Source: Argopecten irradians (Eukaryota; Mollusca; Bivalvia; Pectinida; Pectinidae). From it: a DNA stretch of 64,000 nucleotides. Where the stretch lies: NCBI RefSeq assembly GCF_041381155.1, contig NC_091137.1, positions 19,885,655 through 19,949,654 of the forward strand, written 5' to 3'. Of this stretch, positions 47,085-59,500 are shown piece after piece. The translations under genes were made by a program, and so were the position numbers. The first letter of the stretch is position 1. The number at the start of each line of letters is the position of its first letter. Below the pieces are notes generated by a model. The model made no database searches, was not told the DNA's origin, and worked only from the letters and a program-made list of their open reading frames with translations.

Positions 47085-50000
47085 AGTCCGGAGGCTGAAG
47101 CCCCATTTTTGGCCGAATCGTGCACTTTGTGATACAAGTATGAAATTTTGTACACCATTATTATGACCTAATACAAGATATTTGAGAACGGGACCCCAAG
47201 AGGATCTTCCTGCTGACAGCCAAAATGGCCGACATAGAAATGTTTAAGTTCTAATATCTTGAAAATAACGGTAATAGATATAAAACATTATAATATCTTG
47301 AAAACTAATTGATATATAACCATAATGTTGGTAGAATACCTATATTTTCAAGGTTACTGAACGCATATGTGAACGTTAGTAATTGATAAAACTGTTTTCG
47401 GCCATCTTGGTTTTCAAAATGGCGGACATAAAGAATTAATATCTTGATAACTAGTTTATACAAATATTATTTTTTGTTTGTTGTAATCCTATTTATATAG
47501 GGTTACTGAACGTTAGTAATTGGTAAAAGCTGTTGTCAGCCATCTTGCTTTTCAAAATGGCCGCCATAGATATAAATAAAATCTAATGCCCTGAAAGCTA
47601 ATTCATAGAGAGTCGTTGTTGTGTCTATATTTCAATTTTCTAGGTCACTTAACACAAATACAAATGTTACTAATTGATAAAAGCTGTCGGCCATATTTTT
47701 TTATTTTTAATAATTTTGAATACATTTCAAAATATGACTATTATTAAAATTATTTTTGTTGACAAAAATCGCTTAGTCATCGACAGGGAACTCCCGAGGG
47801 AGGTAGTTAAAAGTTTGCGTCGTGTTCTTCTTTTGGTCCATTTGTTCGCAATGTTATCACTTCATGCATTATCTTTTCTCGACATTATCTCATGTACTTT
47901 AAGGCATTTGAAGTTGGCGTTTGGGTAATCCTAGCTAAGACGGTATATTTTAGTTATTTATCATAGTTATGGTTTTGATTAACTTTTCTCTTAAACGCTA
48001 ACCCTATTGAAGAGATTGGAATAACAATTTTATGCAAAATTGACCACAAAAATTCACGATCCTTGGCGGTCGCCATTTTGGTTTTCTAAATGACCGCCAA
48101 AAGCCACCGCTGTGGCCCATATCTCACGATCTATACCTGCTAGACCCAAACTTTAAACGTCTATACCCATATTATTGATACTTAGGGACATTATGGTAGT
48201 GTTAAGCTTAATAAAAGGGCCGCCATTTTGTATTTCAAGATGGCCGCAAACTTAACGAGCTATATATGTGTTTAATACACTTTAAGCATGTAAACACTTG
48301 CAAATACAGTGAGGGGATCGATACATTTGTAGTGTTTGATACATACATAATTAGATTCTTACTTTAATGTCAAATTGACATTTGAAATCCAAGATGGCCG
48401 TTTAGATTAAAGTTGTTTCCGTATTTCACTCTGTAAGTAATTGAGCAAAAAATCAACTTAATATTCTGAAATGTAGGACCCATTATTATTGGTACTTTTT
48501 ATTATTGATACTTAGGAGCATTATGGTATTGTAAAACTTCATAAGTTTCGAAGACAAGACAGATGATAATATTGAATGCTAGACAGTGCAGCTGTTAGCG
48601 CAAGATAAATCGCGGTAGAACAGAACAAGTGAGCTTGGTGTCCAATCTGAAAGCATGGCCAGCGGTTTAAAACTAAGTGTATGATTGCGATTTTGAAAAA
48701 GAGTCCCGTTGAGGAGTCAATGAAAGCCCATGAAAGAAAATCCTCTGATGAAGTCTGATATTAGAATCTGCAACCGGGGATTTATTCTGGTTATCATGTC
48801 GTATATGATCTCATAGGTGTATCAATACTGTAAGACTAACTTGATTTTTTGCACCGATGACTGAAACAGAGTGCAATACGGACACAAATGGAATTTAAAC
48901 GGCCATCATGGATTTTAAAATGGCGGTCATTTTGACATTAAAATAAGAATGAAATCATTTATGTATCAAACACTACAAACGTATTAATACTCTCACTATA
49001 TTTGTAGGTCTTTACTTGCTTAAGGTCAGCTTAGTCAATTAGAAGTATTTTATTCAGATGTAGCTCGCAAAGTTTGCGGCCATCTTGATATACAAATTGG
49101 CGGTCCTTCTACATGAAGTTTAACAATACCAGAATGTTCCTAAGTATCAATAATATGGTATAGACGTTTAAAGTTTGGGTTTAACTGGTATAGAACGCGA
49201 GAATGGGTCACAGAAGGTGGTTTTTGGCGGCCATTTTGTAAACCAATATAGCGTGATTTTTTTTGGGGTCCATTTTTTTCCTGAAACCTTATGTTCTAAA
49301 GAAATCATATGCATAGTATTATGCTTTCTTCAAACTTTGAACGATTTTGCCGAAAATCTACCTTAGCCGCTCCATATGCTAAATGTCGCAGTATCGTATG
49401 ATGTCCCAGTACCTTATGCTTTGTTTTCTTTCTGAAACGGGGGTCAAAGGTAAATCTATATGGCCTAGTGGCTCACCTAGATGGACGTAGGACGTTGATA
49501 TGGTACTTATTCCCATCATTGCATTGTCGTCAAATGCGAATAGATTTTGGATCTTATATTTTGTCTTCTTCCTAAAGTCACGCCACATCGACACTTGACA
49601 TCGCCACACTCTTGCCCCCGAGTTAAGAGTCTGTAAAAGTGGCATAACTGAAGCGAAACGACGGACATGGCTGTTGTCGGTATGTTTTCGGGTTAGATGT
49701 GTTTTCTGTATCTTTTGGCTGTATGCTTATAAATTTCAGTCTCCCAAAGCATACACATGTTCATACATAGACAATGAATTGCATATATTTCAAACAGAGA
49801 TGGTCATTTTCAATGACATCTAGCTGTTAAAGTCCCATTGTGTTTTCGTAATATATTTAATCGTAAAAATTACCAAATTTCATCAAATGATATGTAGTTG
49901 ATATCCTAATGGAGATATTTCTTAATTAAAAATTCGTAGTTAAATAGTAGCATTCATAAAAACATAATGGGACTTTAATAATACTATTATATAATACTAA

Positions 50001-50798
50001 GATAATATTTAAATTAAGATCTAGAAGATCTTATCGCAACATTTTCTTTTCAATGGATGGCAATGGAGGAAATATATGTTACAGTTTCTTGGTTTTGGTA
50101 TGCAGTTCACCGAACCCGAATCCATGCACCAGGTATAAAATTCCAGTGCCATATGAAAAAGAAAATATAGCTCAAGCAACTTTTTTTTTTCTTTGGTTAA
50201 ATTGCATGATGTCAAAAATAGGATACAGTGATTTGGTTTTGGTATGTATGTAATATTAGAATTTAAACATTTCTATATCGGCAATTTTGATAACCAGTAT
50301 GGCCTACAAAAGTTTTACCCTTTACTATTGTTCACATATGCACGCGCCTTGAAAATAGAGGTATATAACAAACCTTCTGATTATTTATCAATTAGTTTTC
50401 AAGATATTAGAATTTAAACATATCTATGTCGGCCATTGTGAAAAACAAGATGACCGACAGCTTTCATCAGTTACTAATGTTCTTATATGCATTCAGTAAC
50501 ACCGAAAGTAACAGAGCCAAAAGTAGGGTTCTATATCAATTAGTTTTCAAGATATTAGAATTTTAACATTTCCATGTCGACCATTTTGAAAAACAAGATG
50601 GCCGACAGCTTTAACCAATTAACTTATGTTTATATTTGTATAGAACAAAAAGCAGGATTCTTCATCAAATATTCAGCAGCAAGATCCGCTTGGGGTCCGT
50701 TCTCAAATACTTTTTATTAGGTCATAGTAATGGTGTAATTTGTATTCATACAAGTTTGTATCACAAAGGGAACGATTTTATGCTTAAGCTTCCGGACT
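47085..50798. mobile_element. Large foldback (inverted-repeat) element, about 3.7 kb
   Basis: The outer ends mirror each other: AGTCCGGAGGCTGAAGC at 47085 and, in reverse complement, AGTCCGGAAGCTTAAGC ending at 50798. Further in, CACTTTGTGATACAAG.. and TATTTGAGAACGGGACCCC pair with the right side. Deeper pairs follow: 48165-48215 with 49118-49165, and 48225-48290 with 49030-49110. The left arm is about 47085-48420 and the right arm about 48890-50798, with a unique core of about 450 bp. Within each arm, units of about 170 bp repeat CTAATATCTTGAAAACTAATT and CAAAATGGCCGACATAG. No long open frame exists, so movement would depend on another element. A TTAA-flanked mini-element (49831-49974) is nested in the right arm. 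Confidence 0.82.
49831..49974. mobile_element. Short TTAA-flanked MITE nested in the foldback element
   Basis: AGTCCCATTGTGTTTT at 49831 is mirrored by AAAACATAATGGGACT ending at 49974 (one mismatch), with TTAA on both sides (49827-49830, 49975-49978). It is 144 bp with no coding capacity. Confidence 0.82.
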
Positions 50799-52290
50799 AA
50801 GTAGTCCTGTTCAGCTTGGCTGATATCATTCAGCCATCTCATAGTACCGTACAGCATTGCAAAAATGTGATAAATCGACAATGATTATATAATAGTCTTG
50901 TGCACCATGTACATAGCAGTGTAGTGTTCGTTTCTACTACAGATAGTAGTGTAGAAGGATAAGGTTAGCAGAGTTACTTCCCTTAGTTTAACTCTCTATG
51001 TCTAATTCTACAGGTTATTTCCCTTTAGTCGATTTTTTTTTACCAAACTTTATTAATTATGACTTTCATTATTAATTATTTATTTAAACATATTTTATTT
51101 GCACATTATATACAATTGGGATTAGACACAAATTGTTGAATTATAATTCGTCTTCTCCAAAATAATGATGGTATATACATGTATATATGACCTATTGACC
51201 GCAAACATAAGTCAAAATGATGGTTATTTAAAGTATCAAAACTAGCTTTAAGATAAAATTCACAATTTACGATGTCGTTCAAGATATAAAATATAATTAC
51301 ATTAAAATTCAGAATCAATTTTTAAAATCCATCATAAATGAAGAAAAAAATTAGTAACACACCTTTCAAATTACAGTAATATATATAAATACATTCAACA
51401 GTAAATATAAATAGGATCCATTAACTTCTAGTATATGTATCAGAAATGAAAAATTACGAACTGATGGTTAGGAAGTCATGAAAATATGTAAATGATATTT
51501 AATGATCAACAAATTAGGCAAAAGAGAGGTCGGTGGTTGACAGAAAACCGCAGCTACACAACACTTTCTGAAGCATTCAATACATAAAAGCATCGCAACA
51601 TTAATGTCTACGACTTTCATAGTGATTTTAATTATTGTTTTGGATAACTTCTGTTCCTTAAGTTTCCTTATACACGTAGATGCTCATAATTTATATAGTC
51701 TAAATCAAGATGAAATATCCCCCCAAAATGCTGTGAGTTTGCGGAGAACGAAATTTCATTAATGCAAATCCATCCTAATCGTGGTTAGTTGCATTTGAGT
51801 TATTTTTCGATCTGCGTAACTTTCAATGACTTTGGAATTTTACAGAGATAACCTATAGAAAATTTTCTATGTAATAATATTTCTCTTTATCATATTAATT
51901 TTCTATATGATAATTATTCTCTATATAATAAGGCTAATTTTGAATATGATTTTATGTTATAGAGATATAACACCAAAATCTGGGTGTAGTCTAATAAACG
52001 CTAAGAATCGAGTGTCATATTTCCATTTGCGCAACCACATGGGTCTAAGAATTTGTTATAATATTAATATATAAATATCCATATTCTACCCGTAGGTCAC
52101 AAAATGCTGTAAAAACTGAAGCTTGCTCTCGGTAACAATGTCCCATCCTTCATAACTGAATGTGATAAACCAAAGCAGTATTATTCCCGTAGGTATATAA
52201 GAGAAATGCATGTACATGTAGGCAAACTTATACAGTATCATTGCACTAATATTGTAGAAAACGCTTAAAATGGTCTAGATGGGTCCTCTG
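50799..52290. other. Intergenic, no gene seen
   Basis: AT-rich sequence with no recognisable frame or clear repeat between the foldback element and the hairpin at 52291. Confidence 0.4.
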
Positions 52291-52373
52291 CAACTTCGCT
52301 AGCCAAGGATATGTAGTCTACGATACCGAATGTTCGGTATCGTAGACTTCTGTACCCTTGGCTAGCGAAGTTT
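52291..52373. mobile_element. Near-perfect hairpin element with 9-bp direct repeats
   Basis: The outer arms AACTTCGCTAGCCAAGG (52292-52308) and its exact complement (52356-52372) enclose inner arms AGTCTACGATACCGAA (52315-52330) and its exact complement (52333-52348), with only TG at the tip. GGTCCTCTG lies directly on both sides (52282-52290 and 52374-52382), like a 9-bp target duplication. This looks like a foldback MITE reduced to its two ends. A Mutator-type origin would fit a 9-bp duplication. Confidence 0.75.
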
Positions 52374-52382
52374 GGTCCTCTG

Positions 52383-53541
52383 GTGTGTACAAATTTATAT
52401 AAACTGTAACCAGAAACATATAGAGATGGAAAAATCCTTCTTTGTGTTTGTTTACAGGCATCGGGACCCCCGGCAATAGGCGTTTTCCCTTGGCTAACTA
52501 CTTTTAGTTGTATTCTTTTAATCATGATATTTCTGCATCCATACAAAATTTAAACATCACATCATGGTTTGATATGAATTGTCCCGATTAATATGATTTA
52601 ATATGATTTTGGAAAGCATGAAAATAACCAATTTTACCTGGTTTTTCGAAAATCAGACATTCAAACCCGGAAGTGCATTTTGTTTAATTAGGATAAATTA
52701 AAAAAAAAATCTTTTCAAAATCGCACTCAAACCATCTGAACTTTTTAAACATATCAAAGTTATTCTCCTGTATTTAACTATTTAAGAGTATATCTAAAAA
52801 AACATCTGCGCATACAGATGTACATTTGTCGATCGTAAAAATGGCGGAGTTGCTAATTTCTCTAATAGATTCTAGGACTTATATGTTTCTGCTGTAACTA
52901 TTTTTAGACCATTGTGGATCTTATATAAAAATATCCTAAAATGGTAAATATAGGCATCTTTGTTCGTTAATTAAATTGGTTGATTAAGTGTGTAACACCA
53001 ATTTCTATCCACAATCAAACGATACGATAAAGATCGCTTTAAGGAAAAAGAATTTGAAACTAATTGAATGTACCAGGTCCCTGTGTTAGACAAGTCGGGC
53101 ACCTGTGCAACTTACAAGTGCCCGGGCGCATGGTCATAATTTGAATAATGAATTAAACTTTCTACCATACTTTTAATTGAGACCAGAAAAATGCAACATA
53201 TCACATGGATACTGATGGAAATTTATCATCTTTGTTGTAATATTTAACCAAATAAACATTATCGGAATATTGACCAATGAGAATGGAGCTTTTCCGGAAC
53301 GACCGAATCTACTCTTAGACGATTAACAATAGGCTACCATCTGATCGGAGATTGGAAAATGTCGATATATTTTGACAGATGCAGACAAAATGTGACGGGA
53401 GTCATTTAGGCAATAACCAAGCATGTTGAACTTGGGACGGGACTACTTACCGAATTATAATGCGGTGGAGAGAGCACCGTACTTGCCCATAGACCATACC
53501 CGTGGTTGAATGGGTTAGAAATGTAATTTTATTTTGGGAGG
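52383..53541. promoter_or_regulatory. Upstream region of the attractin-like gene
   Basis: Non-coding sequence before the ATG at 53542, expected to hold the 5' UTR and promoter. I could not place a promoter motif reliably. Confidence 0.35.
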
Positions 53542-56500
53542 ATGGAGAACGTCAGAGGAGCATGGACTTTTCTCATTCTTGCCAATATTTTTGTAATCAT
53601 TCGGTGTTCATGGCCCCTATCTTCATGCAAGGATAAACGCACTATTTACACAGCCCAAAATGGCACAGTGGCGAGCGGGGTCGGGTCCGAGGGGACTTAC
53701 ACCAATTTCTCCCGATGCGAGTGGCTCATCGATGGTAAGGATGCTGCATGTGATGCTATGTGTTGCATTGGTTTCACATGGTGTGGGTACTATGTGTTTA
53801 CAGTCACTGAATTTTATTATTTTACACTTTTGTATATATGCAGGCCCAGAAGAAATAAAGAGAAAATATTTGAAGAAGGAATTACATTAGTTGGAAATTG
53901 ATATAAATTATAATTAGCCAAGCTTTAGTAGGCCTAGTAACTGTTAGGCCCTACTGGGTCGCGACCAGTTACCGTGATGTACCAATTACCGTGATTTCTG
54001 CGCACGCTCTATCTCCCGCACAATTTTTTGGATTCTTTTAAACAGCTAAATCACGGTGGCCAGGCAAGTGTTCATTCAACAAAAAATTGTTCATTTGCAG
54101 TCGATATTGCTCACAAATCTACGTTTTTCTTTTGAAATCAAAGTTTGCAACACTAAATCATAGCGGGGAATAGCTTGAAATCATGACTCACTTGCATATT
54201 TATCCTGAAATTTCATGAAATCATCGTTTATTTTGTTGGTCAGTCGTTTTCAAAAATCGTCTGCATCAAAGTAGGTCAAAGTATGCAAAATAATGGGTAT
54301 ATACGGCAAGTTACCGATCGGGCATGCATGGACAGGATCGTAAAACAGAAGGTAGTTTTTACCTGGTGCATACGTCTTGTGTTTACATTTTTTTTCAAAG
54401 AAAAAATAATTTGTATTTAGTGAATTTCTGTAAGTTTTAGATCGTCTACACCTTTGTTTGTCTAAATTTACTCCTGCCCGGAGCTGAATCCTGTTTTTAG
54501 TGATTCCCTGGTCACCTATCGAACGCACCTTTAAACAGTACTTTTTTCGTGCTGCTTTCGCCGATCAGTCACTGGATCCCAAAATAACCATGCATTACGA
54601 TTACATTATTTTACCAAAAGATATTGGGTGCTTTAATGAAACACAAGCTAAGTTTTGGTGCTATAAGCATGTTTTTAAAAGCGCATTTCTTTTCTATTTT
54701 GAAATCACGGTAACTGGTCCTGTAGGTATCGTCAACTGTACCAATTAGCGGTGAAAATAAATGGCGTCTCGTCAAAAAACATATTATTAAAACTAAGTAG
54801 CGACTATTGTTACTGAAGTATCTTGGACTAAAGATAATTCATGTCGATTTTCAACGCCTTCTGTGCGTTAGTTTTGACAAAATCCTTAAAAAACCTCGAA
54901 AAAATCACGGTAACTGGTCGCGACCCAGTACACTTTAACGTTATGGGTCATAAAAGTACACATCATTGCAAAGGCTAGTGCTGCCAACTTTTCTCAAAAG
55001 CTAGAATTTCGGTGTGTTATAACCTCCAGTAAGTTTTAATTGGTGGATAGTGTGATAACACACAAGTTATATCAATTGTTATACCCCATAAAGTAGTTTC
55101 TATATAAACTCTTTACAAAAAAATGCCCATAAATGAACTGTTCCGTCGAATCGAGCAGTCCAAAGAACTGTTTAAATGTGCTGTTAGATCAGAGTGATGT
55201 TGCACCTCCAATTCGTGACGTCACACCTACAAATCATGACATCAATGCCTTGTTTTAGGTCAATGGGTGTAACAAAACAGTAATTATCGACTGGGTTTTC
55301 GGACAACAGATGATTTGTTGGACCCTCGGCCTTCGGCCTCGGGCCCCGGGCAACAGTTTGTCTGAATCTCCAACAAATCGTCTGTTGTCCTCAATCCCAA
55401 AAATAAAAAAAAATAGGCGTCAACTCACTGATTTGGGAGATTTAGACATAGATTTGAGTAAAAATAACAAGAAATACAATTGGGAATGGGGCCTTATTTC
55501 GGCCCGACTTATATATAGACAGGAAAAACACTGCAACTGTATACTGTTTACATAAAAACTTTTTAAATCAATCCAACTTACAATTGTTCAAATATGTCAA
55601 ATGAAGACTGTAATTGTAACAGTGTTAAAACTGGAAATGGGTTCTACAACATCATATTAAGATATTTTGTTGGGAACTGGCACGATTCGACCCCTAACGT
55701 GTTATATATAGTAACATTTTCACTGCAGTACGTCCCACAATGTAAACTTACCAAGCACCTGCGCAGTTGGCATACATATCTTCTGTGAAGTACATCTGCT
55801 TATTATGACATCATTATCATTGTGACATGACAGTTGTTGTGCCAGTGATCACAGAAAATGGCTGTTCAAATGGCTGTTCCATCTTTGACAATGACATTAT
55901 AAAAGCAAAATACCTTGGGATTTCACCATAAAATTGTAACCAAATGTAAATATAGGCAAACTGAACAGAGGCAAATTCTACATAAAGCGTGTTCCATTGA
56001 ATTTGCCTCTATCTACTTGATTCATATTGACTATGAATGCAAACTGAAAGACGTCAACGTCCAATGCTTAAATATATGATGGTGGTGTTGTGATAGTAAT
56101 TGATAAAATTGGGTAAAAGATAGGGCTGTAACGAGTATCCGAGTACTCGAGTATTCACGAATTATTGAGAAAGATCGGATACGAATATTCGTTACTCCTG
56201 ATATTTGTGGATCGCGATCTTTCAAAGCAAAAAAATAGTACCTTCTTTAATGCTGTCATAGCTCAAAAATGTGAAGGAATGTACACTAAAGTCTGAATAT
56301 CATCGATGTTTTCACTTTGAAGTAGACCGGAAGTACACATGATCATGAGCTGTGTGAAGTAAAGCTAGCAACATGTTATTTTCGTACCCACGCTTCGATG
56401 CAATGTTGTGAATTCTTCATAAAATAATAATGATAAAACATAATTATTGACTTCTAGAGATGTAAAAGATTATTATCGATTTCATTTTCATTACGGGTCG

Positions 56501-59500
56501 GAAATATGTAAAAATATGAATATATTATATTAGGCAACTGAGTACTGTAGATGTAAACCCATTGTCAAAAACGAAAGGTAGGCTAATTATGAGTCAAAAT
56601 CATAAATCATCTGATTAGAAATAAAAACTATAGGCCTAGAACCAAAGTAAATTGTAACTACTCTTATAGATTTTAAATTTTTTTTTCTTAATTTCAATGT
56701 TTTTCTGTATTTGACCAAAATAAAAGTAACAATGAAATGTTTTGATATGGTGATTTATGACTTACCATGATAATGTATATACAGTGTACCTGTTCACAGA
56801 TGGTTTGACTTTGATTCATGCCGTAATTGATGTGCAGTAGTATTTTTGAGATGACGTTATTTCAAAATTCAAATGATTTGATTTTTTTACAGTTACAGTG
56901 ACTGAATCCTACTGTACTTCACCTGTAACTCTATTGCTTAATGATAAGGAATGTAAAACTGCTAAAATTGGTTTTATTATCAATCAAACATTTATCAATA
57001 TATAAGACCATTATTGATTTATCAATAAAAACAGTTTTACTGCAATTGAATCTTTTGCTTGTATCTAACTGGTGATTCGTGGTCCGATCTGTGAATCGTC
57101 AACCCTGAATCGTGGATCGGATTGGATCGCCACATGTTAGACAATCCACAGCCCTAGTAAAAGATGGATTTGATGTTTTGATAAAAAGCATATAGCTCTA
57201 GATCTGTATAACTGACAAGGAATAAACAATGTGTATAATATATTGCAGTCTTGAATGATAATCTTGAATATATTTTTTAGCCTACTATCATCAGATGGTG
57301 GGCTATTCAAATCGCTTTTCGTCCGTGGTCCGTCCGTCCAACATTCAATCCATTTACATTTCTATAATTAAATTATATAAGTGTCCAGGGCGTTTAAAAA
57401 ATGAAAAAATGAAAAGTTGCTTAATAAGACAAAATGATTGCAAACCTATACAGTTTTGGTCTTATGCATGGGCAATTGAAATTGAAGCCTCAAAAGTTAA
57501 GGTGGAGGGGTGCTTATAGATATATAATATCTAAGGGACTTTCATTGGTAATTACTGTATTTTGTCTCCGATGATTTTATATAATATCTAAGGGACTTTC
57601 ATTGGTAATTACTGTATTTTGTCTCCGATGATTTTTTATTTTAAAAATGTGTATTGTAATGACCAATTTCTTGCAGCTGCAGTATGAATTAAAGGCTACT
57701 TTTCTGATAAATCAGTTATACCTGTACTATAATTCTGTTGTGCAAGTTGTATTATGTAACATAATATAAGCTACGTATGTACACACACTATAATTATTCT
57801 CAACAAAAATACAAAAGTTGAAAACAGGACACAGAAGGAAACTTTAATTTACTGCCATTATATATAAAAAAAGACTTAAACATTAACAAAATGTTAACTG
57901 ATCTAAATTGTACACATGTTGTATTGCATTTAAACCATGTCATTTTATAATAATTTGACATTTATGTTTAATGCTAAAACTGCAAAACCTGCATTTTCAA
58001 TTTGAATGTTTGTAATTTTGTGCAAGTCAAATATATCAATAGGATTTGTCTAGAATTTGTCCTTTTCCATGGTCTAAATGTATATATATACACTGTCTTA
58101 GCTTGTGCTAATTCTGTAAACAGATATAGTTATGTATGGTTATTAGACAAAGGAGTATATGTGAGTGCTTTAGGTACAACGCTTTTATTTATTTATACAT
58201 GTACATATTGAAACTTGATTGTTGTGTACTTTGTTGTTATCCTAAAACTTCGGACGTTTATTGATCCGTTCCGTCTCTTGTATCATGAACAATGCAGAAT
58301 TGTCTGCTGCTCAGTGGCTATCTTCTATTGTGAGCAATAATATTAAATCTACACCGTACAACACAGCTGTTGGCCATAGACTCTATATTATGTAATCAGG
58401 ATTAGATCTAGATTTTGTGCAGAATAATTTTGGTTGCATATATATATCACATGACAGTTTCAGTGAAAAATGTAGTAAAGATTATAATGTGGTATACATT
58501 ACCATTCAACAAATTAGGTAATTCTTTTACTTGTCTTATATATATATAGTTTTTGTTCGTGTATAATATAAGCTTAAGCTGCACTTTTGATTTCTGGGGG
58601 AAAAGATGCGGCTTATATATAAATAATCAGGAAAATATATATATGTTATCAGGGATCAATCTAGGTTTTGGGAGAAACTACCCTTTTTCAAAATAGGAGA
58701 AAAGTTTGGCGAAAATATAGGGGAATTTGACTTATTTTTATCCAAAATTATATTCATTTTGACGAAAAAGTACTGTAAAACAACTAATTTTATCTTTAGA
58801 TTTAGTAAATCAAGATATTAAGCTCAATAATGTTTATCATAAAATATGCAGTAGCTGTATGATAAACATGAAGAAATTTGCAAACAAAAGCCAAAAAAAA
58901 AATCATGAAAAATAAGTCACAAGGGAAATTTTTTTAGCTCCAAATGGGGGAATTTTTAGGTCATTTGACCCAAAGGGTCAGGATGACCTATAGTCGTCAT
59001 GTTTCAGCCGTCCGCCGGGCGTAAACTTTTCACATTTTGAACTTCAAGTACTACCGATGTGATTTAGCTGAAACTTGCAGGAAATGATCCTGACATAGTC
59101 CTGACCAAGTGTTATTATTTTTCTAGTTGATCCGAGATCCAAGATGGCCGCCACAGCTGCGATCTTGAAAACACAATGTGAACTTCTTCTCAGTTTTACC
59201 AATGCAATTTAGCTGAAACTTGCCTTAAATGATCTTGACATGGATCCGACCAAATGGTGTTATTATTCGGGTCAATCTGAAATCCAAGATGGCCACCACA
59301 GTCGCCATAATGGAAACACATTTTGAACTTCTTCTCAAGTTCTACCAGTGTGATTTAGTTGAAACTAGCAAAAAATGATTCTGACATGGCCAGGACCAAG
59401 TGTTGTTATTTTTCGGGTCAATCTGAAATCCAAGATGGCCCGGTCTGCACAGCCGCCATAGGCATCTTGAAAACACATTTTGAACTTCTTCTGAAGTTCT

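Noticed and set aside
48440-48880. A captured gene in the core of the foldback element
   Set aside because: No open frame of useful length or recognisable motif in either strand.
53660-53890. 76-residue plus-strand frame in another phase
   Set aside because: Shadow of the first attractin-like exon.
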